A stretch of 64,000 nt of DNA, taken from Patella vulgata. Taxonomy: Eukaryota; Mollusca; Gastropoda; Patellidae. Below the pieces are notes generated by a model, which was not told the origin of the DNA, made no database searches, and was given only the letters and a program-made list of their open reading frames with translations. The translations under genes and the position numbers were made by a program. Every line of letters starts with the position of its first letter. Position 1 is the stretch's first letter. Positions 43,311 through 53,980 of the stretch are shown here, piece after piece. The stretch spans positions 82,834,702 to 82,898,701 of the forward strand of contig NC_065881.2 in the NCBI RefSeq assembly GCF_932274485.2, in the 5' to 3' direction.

Positions 43311-43679
43311 GCGAATAATCAGATAAATGCCAGTTCCTTCGCCAACAACCCTTTAAGGTTAACAACACATTTATCAATTTCCTAACAACAAACATTATAG
43401 CAAACAATATCAAAATAAGCGACTGGAATTCCTGCAAATCTTAAAATCTATAAAGCAGCATTGCAACTGATTGATTCTTTTATCATAAGATCACAAAATA
43501 TTGTTTGGGTTATATTACATACAACAGCTGGGAGGATCATTTATTTTTTCCTATTCACTGGTTTTATTGCTTTTTAATTTTCCATTAGAAGAAAGTGACT
43601 GTTTTATTACTTTCATACAAATCTCGAATCGATCGACATGAGGTAATAGACCTTTAATTTGCTAACATCGACTTCAATC
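43311..43679. other. no gene recognised
   Basis: AT-rich, no repeat match. Confidence 0.35.
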
Positions 43680-43880
43680 TAATTAAAGGGGAGCACTCTC
43701 CAGTAACTACTTTTTTATTTTAAAGGGGACTACTCTCTAGTACTAAATATATTTATTAAAGTGGGCCAGTCGCTAGTATCTGCATGGCGTATATATGCTG
43801 GTCGTCAATAGACCGGTAGGTGCAAAGAAAAATAGGACGTTTAAACTCCACATCGCTAGTAATTACTCTTATTAAAGGAA
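43680..43880. repeat. cluster of TTAA-MITE termini
   Basis: Three direct copies of a terminus-like motif occur: TTAAAGGGGAGCACTCTCC (43684), TTAAAGGGGACTACTCTC (43722) and TTAAAGTGGGCCAGTCGC (43758), each followed by TAGTA or AGTAA. They resemble the end of family R (TTAAAGGAGCTAACTCGC). A decayed SINE-B 3' end lies at 43780-43850. Confidence 0.55.
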
Positions 43881-43926
43881 AAGAATGGTTTCCGGAGAAC
43901 GCTAGATCGGAGACGGTCTAGCACAT

Positions 43927-44060
43927 ATGGCGTCATATGTGGATTGTGGGTTATGATAAGGGTAAGGGTTAGGGCTGTAGATTTCGTCAAGGTCTCGACA
44001 TGCAAAGAGGGCTAGCGCTAACCCTAATCCTAACCCTAATTCTAACCCTAATTCTAGACT
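43927..44060. repeat. telomere-like words in inverted arrangement
   Basis: GGGTAAGGGTTAGGGC (43960-43975) faces CTAACCCTAATCCTAACCC (44014-44032) plus two more CCCTAA words, about 40 bp apart. GCTAGCGCTAA at 44010 also starts the tract at 20205. Confidence 0.65.
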
Positions 44061-44435
44061 AGCCCTTTCCTTGTGGTGGTCCTATGTAAGTCCGTATCTG
44101 GGAGAACGCACCATTGAACATACATTTATGACCAATAGTGTCATTGCCCACTCTTTTTCTTTACAACACCAAAACGGGCACCTGCTCTCCAATTACCAAC
44201 CAATTAGTTAAATGATAAGTATAATTAGGGATGTATATAATTGTAGACGTAGATAGGTAATGACAGCCTATTTAATTAGAAAATGTTTGGAATTGCTAAT
44301 CGGGCGAAAAACGAAGGAGACTTAACCAAAACAGGTGATATTTCAGACAATACATAATTAAAAAGAGAAGCTGAGAACCAGGTTAATAAAGGGGTGGATA
44401 TCGACTCATATTTACAGATAAACTCCCACGTACAA
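44061..44435. other. no gene recognised
   Basis: No family match or coding support. Confidence 0.35.
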
Positions 44436-44555
44436 ATTGTGTGATCTGATGGTATATTTGGACAAACAACATATTAAAATTAATTTATCTATCAATGTGT
44501 GTGATCTGGTGCTATATTTAGACAAAAACATATTAAAATTAATTTATCTGTCAAA
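44436..44555 (+). repeat. two-copy tandem repeat, 60-bp unit
   Basis: Units share TGTGTGATCTG, TATATTT and CATATTAAAATTAATTTATC. The period is a multiple of three, so a 70-codon frame runs across it with a 20-residue repeat; this is not taken as a gene. Confidence 0.85.
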
Positions 44556-44979
44556 AGTGTTTTCAAATTCCCTTTCAAAACACCTAAACCGCAAGGAAAT
44601 GATCCAAGCCTTAAAAATCTATTTTAAGCAGCCTTCTTTGGTCATGTGACCTGACTATCGAGGACTCCATTCAAGCAGAGGGAGGTTACATTTTCTGCCA
44701 TTGTTGGGTAACATTGGACCGCCCAGCTCCGCCCAGAATATGCAATTTAATTGAATTCTAACTAGGCGGTTAAATTCAAGTAAATTCACCGCATGAGTGG
44801 GTGCATGTGAGAATTATAAGGCACTGTTATGTTTGCCATGGTGTATAATACTAGCAGGAAAAACAAAAACTGGAATCTTTTCTAACGATGGGTGGTCGCA
44901 TGGGGTGGTAAATTTCAGTGATATTCACTGTTGTAGATCCTGAGCCGTACGAAGCTATCACGCGAGAACTAAATGATAG
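44556..44979. other. no gene recognised
   Basis: No repeat match until the target duplication CTAAATGATAG at 44969-44979. Confidence 0.35.
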
Positions 44980-45302
44980 AAGGCCTGGAAGTCGGGTGTT
45001 CGATCTCTGCATTGGCCTAGAAAGTTCATCCAGATTTTCCGGTGTGGTTTCCCGTTGTCAGTGACTGAGGGCCTGACAAGGACAGCTGTCTAGTCGTTCC
45101 AATGGGACGGAAAACCGAGGTACCGTGTACACATTGACGATCACGTAAAAGATCAGTTGGAATTCGATATAAGAGTAAGCCGTAGCACCGCTGTCCGGGC
45201 AAAGTTACCCTCATAGCACACTGTATGGCGTATGCCCGTCTTCTTTAGCCCCGGAGTAGGGTCGCAGAACAGTAGGACGCTAAACCCCATTTCATTTCAT
45301 TT
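44980..45302 (+). mobile_element. SINE-B, head-truncated
   Basis: It starts in the head at GCCTGGAAGTCGGGTG and is complete from there. The target duplication CTAAATGATAG is at 44969-44979 and 45303-45313. Confidence 0.9.
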
Positions 45303-45676
45303 CTAAATGATAGCCGTAGTTTGTATAGTGATACTGTTGTGCAGATCTATCCTGAATCTCAGCATAAGGGTTGTCATTGAGTCAACTGGCGTGGTTTCGA
45401 CAAGGAGTAGGGTCGCCTGTCCAACCTCGTTGGTTTTCTCCCACTGCTAAAGACATCTACGCGCAAACGAATTACTGAAATAATATTGAATCATATGTTC
45501 GTCCCGAAATGACATCTCTCTCTAAACCATATCGTCATTTCAGTCACAATATAAGTTCCGAAGTATCTTGACGGAATTTAATCTATTTACTAATAGCGAT
45601 AACTAACGCTTCTTTAACTTAAGTAGGTGCTAACTACCATAAACTATCCATTACCTATTACCAGAATTTCCCGGAT
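45303..45676 (+). repeat. duplicated segment, most complete copy (c)
   Basis: The order is spacer (GTAGTTTGTATAGTGATACT), SINE-A (45362-45520, deleted around the B box and core), then CATATCGTCATTTCAGTCAC to ACCAGAATTTCCCGGAT. Parts of it recur at 32140-32340 and 36229-36960. Confidence 0.82.
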
Positions 45677-46234
45677 GTTTAAACACCTAGATAACAGAGT
45701 TTACAGGTGATAGACAGGTGATAGACATCACAGGTAACACACGATTGGCATGCCTGATTAACTAAATAAATTCTGGGCGGTCATAAAAATAAACGAAAGA
45801 TAAGAAACACGGAGAGATACATCAGATCGTGACTTGCTGGTTTTTTTTAGATATTGAATCACTGACATGTATGGAGGGTAACAACTGCCAAAAGTCAACA
45901 AAGGCTTCATGGCGTTACAGTAAATCTTTCGGTTTCCCACTGGTGGGTGAGTTTTGCCGGAGAACGGTCGGCGGTTTGGTCAAGAGGGACTAATTTCATA
46001 TCAAGGGCAGATAATCTATTCACTAAAAATGGCGGGATTTAATGGCGGCGGCTTGACAACCTTTTCAGTCTAATTGAAATGTTTATAACTTGTTCAATAC
46101 AACACGACCGTTTAATTACGGATTATGAATGTGAGGTGGTAAATTAAGACGTGTTATATATATACTTATTGTGGTATAATTGTCGAAATATCTCGAGATA
46201 TTGGGAGATATTTATTTATGGTGGGGCACCGGTC
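45677..46234. other. no gene recognised
   Basis: A small local duplication GTGATAGACAGGTGATAGAC lies at 45708-45727. Otherwise nothing. Confidence 0.4.
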
Positions 46235-46282
46235 CTACCATATGTTAGTCCCGAAATGACCAAGTTTATGTCGAGTGGACGT

Positions 46283-46320
<38 letters not shown>
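46235..46320 (+). mobile_element. SINE-A, last ~60 bp and tail
   Basis: ACCATATGTTAGTCCCGAAATG to GTGGACGTTAAG and a CT run. Confidence 0.85.
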
Positions 46321-46321
<1 letters not shown>

Positions 46322-46747
46322 GATATCTGAATGAGATCTAGGAACAGGGTTAACCTTTGTAATTTAAGAATAATATACTTTAGATAAGTATCCATTTTTG
46401 TCTACAATCCTGCCATAATATCATGATTTGTACAAGAGCCTGTGTGTATGTTTCGTTTGTAGAAATACTAAAATAACAAAATGTGGAGTAAATTGTTTAT
46501 TTATTTATATATATTGGAGCTAGAACATGGTACCTGGTCATTTCAATTATCAGAAATGTTTTTATAGACAGGTGTTGCTATTCTCCAGCATGCGATCACC
46601 AATACCAATTTCTTTCTCATTTTGGGAAGCAAATAACATCAGTGGGCGGGCTGGGTAATAAGGAGTACAACCGGGGTTAATATCGTTTATCCAGTTATTA
46701 ATAGCGGTATCATTGTTCATCAGACGTTTTCTCAATAACCGCAGAAA
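46321..46747. other. no gene recognised
   Basis: AT-rich. A short TTTATTTATTTATATATA stretch lies near 46497. Confidence 0.35.
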
Positions 46748-46930
46748 AAGAAATGGGTTTTAACGTCCATCAACACAAACTAGGTCATCTCGGGGTCTTT
46801 AGATGTGGGAGGAAACCAGAGGACCCGGTGAAAACTCAATAGGCTGAACAGGTGACCCAACTCATTTTCACTTTCAAAAGGTGAATCGAACCTGCTCATT
46901 TGGTTTTACGCACACGCGTTATACTACTAC
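46748..46930 (-). mobile_element. SINE-A, decayed
   Basis: AAATGGGTTTTAACGTCCAT starts it. The middle ATATGGTTCAATTTTA segment is deleted and the head is eroded. Confidence 0.75.
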
Positions 46931-46934
46931 TGTG

Positions 46935-47213
46935 ATGGCGGTTGGATGGCCGAATGGTTAGCGCGTGCGCGTTGTATCATAAGATCTGTCATTAAGTCAA
47001 CGGGCGTGGTTTTGATTCCTCGGCTGTGCGTGACAAGGAGTAGGGTCCCATTACCAGCCTTGTGGTTTTTCTCCGGTCCTCCGGTTTCCTCCCACTGCTA
47101 AAGACCCCTGCGCGCAAGCGAATTATTGAAATAAAATTGAACCATATGTTAATCCCGAAATGCCCTAGCTTGTGTCGAGTGGACTTTAAACCACATTTAT
47201 CTCTCTCTCTGAA
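46935..47213 (+). mobile_element. SINE-A, nearly full length
   Basis: A clear head (GGTTGGATGGCCGAATGG) and a short CT tail. It lies head to head with the decayed copy just before it. Confidence 0.9.
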
Positions 47214-47826
47214 CACTATGACGTTAAGCACTATTTGTTTTTATTGGTTAGTTTCCCCGACATTGATACATACTTATTTCATTTATTACTTCAAAACAAC
47301 AAATCAGTTTGTAATAGAATCAAACCCACCATTTTATAACAATATGTAAATGGTTATAATTTATTCAACAAGTTAGATAGATACAGACGAATTTAAACAA
47401 TCGGTTGTCATTGACGATGACGCCATCTTACATTATCTAATACGAACAAACTCTAAAACTGTCATATGATTGGTTGATTGAAATAATAAATGACTTTTAA
47501 TTTCTTGAAAAAACCCCAACACGCCAGTTGTCTAGGGGGTCATCATTTTTACTAACAGTCTACATTCTCGTAAAAGAAATTAAGTAAAACCTTTAACAGT
47601 TATTCGAAGTATGAAGGACAACCTGAAAGCGACAACACGACTTCATTGCTTTTATTGAGACGAGTTCAAACGTATGGTTGTCACTGGAGAGACGCATTGT
47701 TTACTTTTTATCAGAACTCATCGATATTTATAACAATCTTTTATATAATATTTATTATCCAACAACATCCGATTTTGTTTATAATGGCGACAAAGAGATT
47801 TCATGTCTATTCTACTTCTTTCTAAT
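47214..47826. other. no gene recognised
   Basis: AT-rich without repeat matches. Confidence 0.35.
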
Positions 47827-47830
47827 TTAA

Positions 47831-48334
47831 AGGAGCTAACTCGCTAATATTTGGGACCTACATATTGACACAAATGGGTCGCAATGCATATAAAAATGTA
47901 ATATGGATGTATATAAACTGATTTACATTCAATCGTTTCCGTTTTTACTCTAATTTCAAAGCAGTTAGGACCGGCGAAATACGCCAAAAGTTTTAATCGA
48001 ATGGCAATCTCTGCGTCTGGTTATCCCAGTCTACACCCATAGTATTTATTGCGCATGCTCTCCAGATAAGAATATGGGGTCACCGTTTGACATGACTTGT
48101 GGAATATGTCTAACCTCGATCTTCGAGTCGCTTGCTACAAATTGCGCTGAAACGCATTATGGTACACGATTCGTGTACTAATCGTAAAATGTTTATTTTG
48201 TCTTAAATATTGGATATCAGAAGCCTATGTTTTCCCGGTAAGATCACAACACCAATGTTGATTACAATTGACAAATAATTCGTGTTTTCAATGTCGATGG
48301 TTTTGGATGATATTGAGTTAGAGACTTAGCTACT
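47831..48334 (+). mobile_element. TTAA MITE family R (reference copy)
   Basis: TTAA is at 47827-47830 and 48335-48338. The ends AGGAGCTAACTCGCTAA and, inverted, AGTAGCTAAGTCTCTAAC are paired. 504 bp; it contains a palindromic ACACGATTCGTGT near 48163. The interior has no coding frame. Confidence 0.82.
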
Positions 48335-48417
48335 TTAATCAGACAAAAAGACACCCATAAAAAATTACTTGACATTTTACAGACAATACTAGTATCAGCT
48401 GCTGACCATACACAATG

Positions 48418-48700
48418 AAGTCGTGGTGGCGCAGCGAATAGGCACTGGTATACTAACTAGGAGTTTGATCAAGTTGGCCCAGAAAGTTTCCTGGTGTTTT
48501 CAGCCGCTGTATTCCAGTGTCAGTGATGCAGGGGTGGGCGGGTGTCATAGTTGAGTCGTTCGGATGATCTAATGTAAACTTTAGATCATAAGGTCTATCA
48601 TTGAGTCAAGTTGCGTGGTTTTCGATCATAAACTCGTACATGACCAGGAGTAGGATCACCTACCACTGAGATAGATCCTTATGCGTAAGATCTCGATTGT
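48418..48700 (+). mobile_element. decayed SINE-B joined to decayed SINE-A
   Basis: SINE-B head words (GTCGTGGTGGCGCAGCG, GCCCAGAAAGTTTCC, GTCAGTGATGCAG, GAGTCGTTCGGATG) lead into SINE-A words (ATCATAAGGTCTATCATTGAG, GGAGTAGGATCACC) without a complete end of the first. Confidence 0.65.
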
Positions 48701-48839
48701 AACATTCACTGATTTCATTTACAATAGCAACATTTAAAAAGAAGTTAACCGTCAACCTACGATTTCTTAAAATTTAAGAGGGGTTCACTAGTCCGTCGCT
48801 ATAAGAAATACCAAAAAAATATGGGTATCAAAAAACCTA

Positions 48840-48990
48840 ATCCGAACCATAACTCTAACCTTAATAATAGATATCAGTGGACTAATGAACTCGCCGAGTA
48901 GTGCATCTTAGCCCTAACCCTAACCCAACCCCTAATAATAGATATCTGTGGACTAATGAACCCGCAGACCAGTTAACCCGCGGACTAGTG
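48840..48990. repeat. two-copy repeat with telomere-like words
   Basis: AATAATAGATATC, then GTGGACTAATGAAC occurs at 48864 and 48934. Between the copies lies GCCCTAACCCTAACCC (48910-48925). Confidence 0.7.
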
Positions 48991-49404
48991 AGCATTCACC
49001 TAAAATTTAGCTTCCAGAATACCGACTAACCATTCACAGATTCCGTCTGAATCATCCTACTTATTATTGACGTTATTATTTTATTATTATCATCCATTCT
49101 TCCGATTATCAGTAATAATCGCATTTATTAGATTCATCACTCACTCAAAAGAACATTATCTCGATTTCTTATTCGATTAGTGGCTGCTTTAAGGCATGAA
49201 CTACTTCCGTATGACGTCAACAACGATTGCAATTGACCATATTAATACTCGGTAATTGGGATAAACTTCGCTTCTGGACAATAACATCATTAAATGAATA
49301 TTAGACTTCATCATCCAGTTTATCTCCTATCAACCTGTCAGTCGTGGAGTTTAGGCACGGTCACTCTTTATCTAATATCACGTTCGGATACTTATAGTTA
49401 AGGT

Positions 49405-49640
49405 GGGGTGATGTCGATTGGATCATAAGGTCTGTCACTGAGTCAATTTGTGGCGTAGTTTCGACCCGAAGCTGGTACGTGGCAAGGAATATGATCGCCT
49501 GTCTAACTTCGTGGTGTTTCTCTGGTTCCTCCCCCCCCCCCCCACACACCACCCAACCCACCTGCCAAAGACTCCTTCACGCCAGCGAATTATTTATTGA
49601 AATGAAACTGTGCCATAGGTTAGTCACGAAATGACGTTCA
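49405..49640 (+). mobile_element. SINE-A, decayed
   Basis: CATAAGGTCTGTCACTGAGTC, GCGTAGTTTCGACCC, an expanded C run in the core, and GGTTAGTCACGAAATGACG mark the copy. The tail is missing. Confidence 0.75.
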
Positions 49641-49964
49641 AACCCTGGTATATTGACGCAGATCACCAAATATTCCTACGCGTAAAGATATTTGTAGTCT
49701 TTCTCTCTCCCTTTCCCCTTTTCCCCCTTTTGCATGGCGAATCGTGTTGACTTTTTGGTGTAGAATCCAAGAAAAGGGTTTAAAAATACATTTTCGGTCC
49801 GGTATTAGTGAATATTCATGATTTTGAGGCAGAAGGATACAAGACGTGAGAGGTTGGTTAGGTTGAAATGTAGGGCGGAAAATTGCATGTTTACATGTCA
49901 AATACCGCGACATTATATAAACATTGCCGCGATTGAAGAATTATTATACATTATTGTATTCAAA
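49641..49964. other. probable 5' part of the pogo-like element
   Basis: No gene. GCCGCGATTGAAG and AT-rich sequence precede the transposase start. The left terminus could not be found. Confidence 0.35.
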
Positions 49965-50373
49965 ATGTCTGAACGTCTTGCAAAGCGTGCCCGAACAGAT
50001 TTGACATTAGATGTAAAGCGGCAACCTATAGCAGATTTCGAGAAAGTTCCACGACCTGCGCAGAAGGAATTAGCCGTTAAGTATTCAATTGGCCGAGCTA
50101 CAGTGTCAGACATATTACATGTAAATGATTTTATGAATATATTGTACGCATGCATTGTTATTATTAATTATTTAATGTAATAAAGGTACAGAAAGGTTTA
50201 TCATTTTTAAAGGGAATAGCATTCTGGTGATTCGAAGCTACAATATCAAAATACTTCCGGTTTTCGAAGTTACAGTATTTCCGGTTTTTGAGAAAGCTCG
50301 GTATTCCGACACGCTGTGTGATCCGAAATATTGTAACGATCCCGTACGATGTCGGATGTGACAGAGTCCACTG
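49965..50373 (+). mobile_element. pogo/Tigger-like DNA transposon remnant
   Basis: The frame from the ATG at 49965 begins MSERLAKRARTDLTLDVKRQ and goes on to KELAVKYSIGRATVSDIL. This is the pattern of the first helix-turn-helix of CENP-B/Tigger-type transposases, which binds DNA. After about 54 residues the match stops at a GTAAATG, either a splice donor or a deletion junction, and the frame closes after 19 unrelated codons. No DDE catalytic part exists here. The right end at 50373 reads, on the minus strand, CAGTGGACTCTGTCACATCC next to a TA, as expected for a Tc1/mariner-type terminus. It is therefore an internally deleted copy. A domesticated CENP-B-like gene is less likely because no further coding sequence follows. 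Confidence 0.7.
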
Positions 50374-50701
50374 TATTTGTCTCTACTTCTAGTTTGTATA
50401 TCTCAAGTTTTTCATGAAGAAACTCATACGTGCTTTTGGGCAAGAGGTTGCCACATGTTGCCCCATCTGTGGTAGAAAGCGTTCTACCCAATGAAAATTT
50501 GGGAAAAAGTTAGTGCCGGTCTAAGAGATGAGAATTAACATTAAAGTCAATGGGGAAATCTTTAGTGATCTGAGTAACCGAGTGTAGCATTCACGCGTGC
50601 TTTAACCAAGAAAACTTATATTGACTTCATGGGCACAAAAGATAACTTATCGTACGTGCCTTTTGCTAGGTAAAAGTTCGAAATGAATAAAGCAGTATAC
50701 C
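50374..50701. other. no gene recognised
   Basis: The 73-codon minus-strand frame at 50270-50491 crosses the transposon terminus and is not taken as coding. Confidence 0.4.
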
Positions 50702-50702
50702 C

Positions 50703-50734
<32 letters not shown>

Positions 50735-50767
50735 GAGAGAGAGTAGGATCGCATACCAATGAGATAA

Positions 50768-50822
<55 letters not shown>

Positions 50823-50842
50823 TATTAACGCCCACTCGACAC
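50702..50842. repeat. GA/TA/GA compound microsatellite with SINE-A end
   Basis: (GA)n at 50704-50742, (TA)n at 50769-50810 and GA at 50811-50822 are followed by ATTAACGCCCACTCGACACAA, the SINE-A 3' end on the minus strand. Confidence 0.85.
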
Positions 50843-51090
50843 AACTCAGTGGTGCAGGGCAGAGGGCCTGGCAAGGGACTACGTGTACTAGTTCGGATGG
50901 GGCAAAAACCGAGGTACCATGTACACATTGACGTACACGTAAAAGACCCCTTGCCAATTGTAATTCGATATACGAGTGGCCGTAGTGCCGCTGTCTAGGC
51001 GAAATTGCCCTCATAGCACAATGTATGGCGTATGGACGTTTTCATTAGTCCAGTCGGAGCAGAACAGAGGGACGTTAAATCCCATTACCT
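50843..51090 (+). mobile_element. SINE-B, head-truncated
   Basis: From TCAGTGGTGCAGGGCAG to CCCATTACCTTTCATTTC. It directly abuts the SINE-A scrap. Confidence 0.85.
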
Positions 51091-51420
51091 TTCATTTCTC
51101 CGTTCATATTTAAATTCAACTAGATTCAGCCAAAATACACCTACTTCCGAACAGGTTTATCATGACAAACTTTCCCCACCTTTGATGGAAAGAACACATG
51201 CTACCAACACTACAACTCTTTAGTTTGACCTCAATCAAAGAGGCTTAGCTCGTTTAACATTAATTTCGTGTAATTTAAAAATAAAAAATCAATTCTACTT
51301 TACGAGCAGGTGTTTTTCTGATGTAATCTAGAGATGACAATAACATAAGGGCGACGGGTTGATTGAAGGAAGATAGTCTGTCTTAAGGAGGTTTGGGGGC
51401 GAGTAGTTTAGCGCGTACCC
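51091..51420. other. no gene recognised
   Basis: AT-rich, no repeat match. Confidence 0.35.
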
Positions 51421-51712
51421 TTGAGAGAGATAGAAAGAGAGAGAAAGAGAGAGCTTAACGTCCACACGACACAAACTAGGTCTTTTTGGGGACTAACACA
51501 TGGTTCAATTTTATTTTAATAATTGGCTTGCGCGTTGAGGTCTTTAGCTGTGGTAGGAAACCAGATAACCCGGAGAAAACCCCCGAGGTTGGACAGGCGA
51601 CCCCACTCCGGTACAAGCGGCTATTCGAAAACCATGCCACTTGATTCAATGACAGACCTTATGATTCAACACGCACGCGTTAAACCATTCGGCCACCTAC
51701 TCACCCACCCCC
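51421..51712 (-). mobile_element. SINE-A, full length, diverged
   Basis: The GA tail, GCTTAACGTCCACACGAC, body and head (ACACGCACGCGTTAAACC) are present. Confidence 0.88.
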
Positions 51713-52746
51713 CGAACACTACAGATCATAAGGTCTGCCACACTCAAATGTCTTGGTTCCGAGCCCAAGATAGCATGTCTGAAGGGAGCGAGTGGTCTGA
51801 AACGTGTTGTCGAGAATAAGGCCTGTCTTAAGTCTATATGAACTTAAACTGTTCGAATTTCTAAATTTGCACATTAAGCAATAACAATTATTACAAGCCG
51901 ATATGCCGGTAAATCATTCTGGCTTGTATAAAGAGATAAACCATGGTCATTATTAAAGAAGAATGCAAGTACCAGGCACTGAGTTAACACAGTTAAGTTA
52001 AGAATACATGTATTTTTATTTATTAAATCTGAATTTGGATTGGAGAACAGGCTATGTATATGTGTAACCCATCTCTCAGATTTATATACATATACACATT
52101 ATACATACATACATACGTACATATGTATATACATACATACATACATACATACATACGTACATAAATATAGAATAAATAGGATACACAAAGAATGATATAG
52201 AGACTTTTGGTTTTGGGTTTTTTTTAAAACAAATATTTGAGTGGAAATTTTGCTGGAAATCTATTTAAGAAATATCTTTGATCAAGAAACACAAAACCTT
52301 TCACATAGTTTCTTATTGATGTATTTGATGTATTAAAACAACAAAATATAGGCTATATTTTAGTTAAAATAATTAAGGCGAACAATTTTGAGTAAATTGT
52401 TAACTTATGTCTGAGAATGCTTTGTGAACTCGGGGCCAGAACTTATAAACTGTTAGAAAGTCTAAATGTATATGCACATTAAACAACTAGTATTAATAAA
52501 AGCTGATTAATTATTCTGGTTCTTTTTGACACTTTACCACCATGTAAAATTTATTGTAAGTGAATTTATACATGAAAATCTGATTTAAAAACAAATGAAC
52601 AAGTTGACAAGGTATTGCATGATGGCTTTAAAGCCGCTGATCCGTGTTTGATTGATTTTGAATCCTTTGTAAACTTCAGACTCACAGTCGCTTTAATATT
52701 AGCTTTATTTAACCACAAATGGTCACACACAGTATTACAGAGAAAT
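51713..52746. other. no gene recognised; (ATAC)n microsatellite
   Basis: An ACAT/ATAC array lies at about 52088-52160. The rest is AT-rich without coding support. Confidence 0.45.
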
Positions 52747-53085
52747 GATGAAATGAAATGGGGTTTAACGTCCTATTGACTGGGCTAATGAAGACGGGCA
52801 TGCGACATACAGTATGCTATGAGGGAAAGTTTGGACAGCGGCACTACGGCCTATTTTTATTTCGAATTCCAACTGCCAAGGGTTCTTTTACGTGCACAAC
52901 AATGTGTACACAGGGCCACAATTTTTCGTCCCAACTGAGCGACTATACGTTGTCTCCTGCCAACACAAACTAGGACATTTCGGGACTAACACATGGTTCA
53001 ATTTTTTATTTCAATAATTCGCTTGCTCGTAGGGGTCTCTAGCAGTGGGAGGAAACCAGAGGACCCGGAGAAAACCCACGATGTT
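52747..53085 (-). mobile_element. SINE-B/SINE-A chimera
   Basis: The SINE-B 3' half (52747-52960, tail to TCGTCCCAACTGAGCGACT) changes to SINE-A at CCAACACAAACTAGGAC (52963) and runs to the core (AAAACCCACGATG). Both have the same orientation, and neither end has its expected partner. Confidence 0.85.
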
Positions 53086-53370
53086 GAAATTACAAAGAAG
53101 AATATTAAATAGTTATACTTACAGTGCATTCATTGAACTGGTTGTTATGTTATACCATCATTAAATATATTCCCATCCAAATATTTAATCCAAAATATAT
53201 TGAATTAAAATATGTCACCACATCACAGTCGGATTGATATCACAATTACGTATGTTAAGTAACTCTCAGTGTAATTTAATCATTTAAGGATTCAATTCAG
53301 TTTTTTTCAGTGAGTGTTTAATAAAAATATCTAAATTTATCAAACATGTGCGTTTTTGTGTGTGCCCGAC
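53086..53370. other. upstream region of the 53371 frame
   Basis: A TTTTTTTCAG at 53301-53310 could be a splice acceptor, but the frame is closed between it and the ATG, so it would only join a 5' UTR. Confidence 0.3.
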
Positions 53371-53742
53371 ATGAAAGCTTATCTGGATTACCACCCCAAC
53401 ATCGTCAACATCTCCGTTAATCGCATTAAGTCAAGCGACATTGACGGATTCAACCTGTTTCAGTCGAGATCCTCTCGTCTTAATAATAAACAATACAATT
53501 ACTCCAAGATATCCTTTATAGAATATTTGTACGTAGTTTGCTCTGACGAAGGAAGTTCTATCCAGTTCACTGATGTCCTTTCATCTCATAACTCACGAAG
53601 ATTCATTCATTTTCACCAGCCTCTGACATTTTCGTCCTACAAGAAAGACAAAAGAAACGGAATTAACAAATTGATGATATCGATCAGAAGAAAGATAAGT
53701 CGTCTTGATGTAATCAAAAACAAATTAAAAAAAAATTTATAA
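53371..53742 (+). CDS. unrecognised small protein or terminal exon
   Basis: From the ATG at 53371 the frame encodes 123 residues (MKAYLDYHPN at the start). It is Ser/Asn-rich in the first half, has a FIEYLYVVC segment near residue 50, and is strongly basic at the C-terminus (IRRKISRLDVIKNKLKKNL). Codons such as AAC, ATC, GTC, GAC and CTG are more GC-rich at the third position than the AT-rich surroundings, which favours real coding. An AATAAA lies just after the stop. No signal peptide, membrane segment or known domain is visible. It may be the last exon of a larger gene or a retroelement remnant. I do not assign a function. Confidence 0.4.
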   Translation: MKAYLDYHPNIVNISVNRIKSSDIDGFNLFQSRSSRLNNKQYNYSKISFIEYLYVVCSDEGSSIQFTDVLSSHNSRRFIHFHQPLTFSSYKKDKRNGINKLMISIRRKISRLDVIKNKLKKNL

Positions 53743-53980
53743 AATAAAAAAAAATATATAATTTAGATTACAAAAATGAAATGATATTAACGAACCAGCA
53801 GTCTCCGTCTCCGCCTATGTTAATCGATATTTAAAACTGACCACAATAAATGAAGACGTATAAGAATATATGAGAAGATAAAACAAAGGAGACAATCGGA
53901 TTATAAACGGATTCCAGAAAGGAATCAGAATTAATCGGGGTTTAACCCCTCCCACCTGTATGCACTAATCAGATTAAAGC

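Noticed and set aside
43927-44060. Chromosome-fusion scar from head-to-head telomere repeats
   Set aside because: The words are too few and degenerate, and similar words travel with the Penelope-like element.
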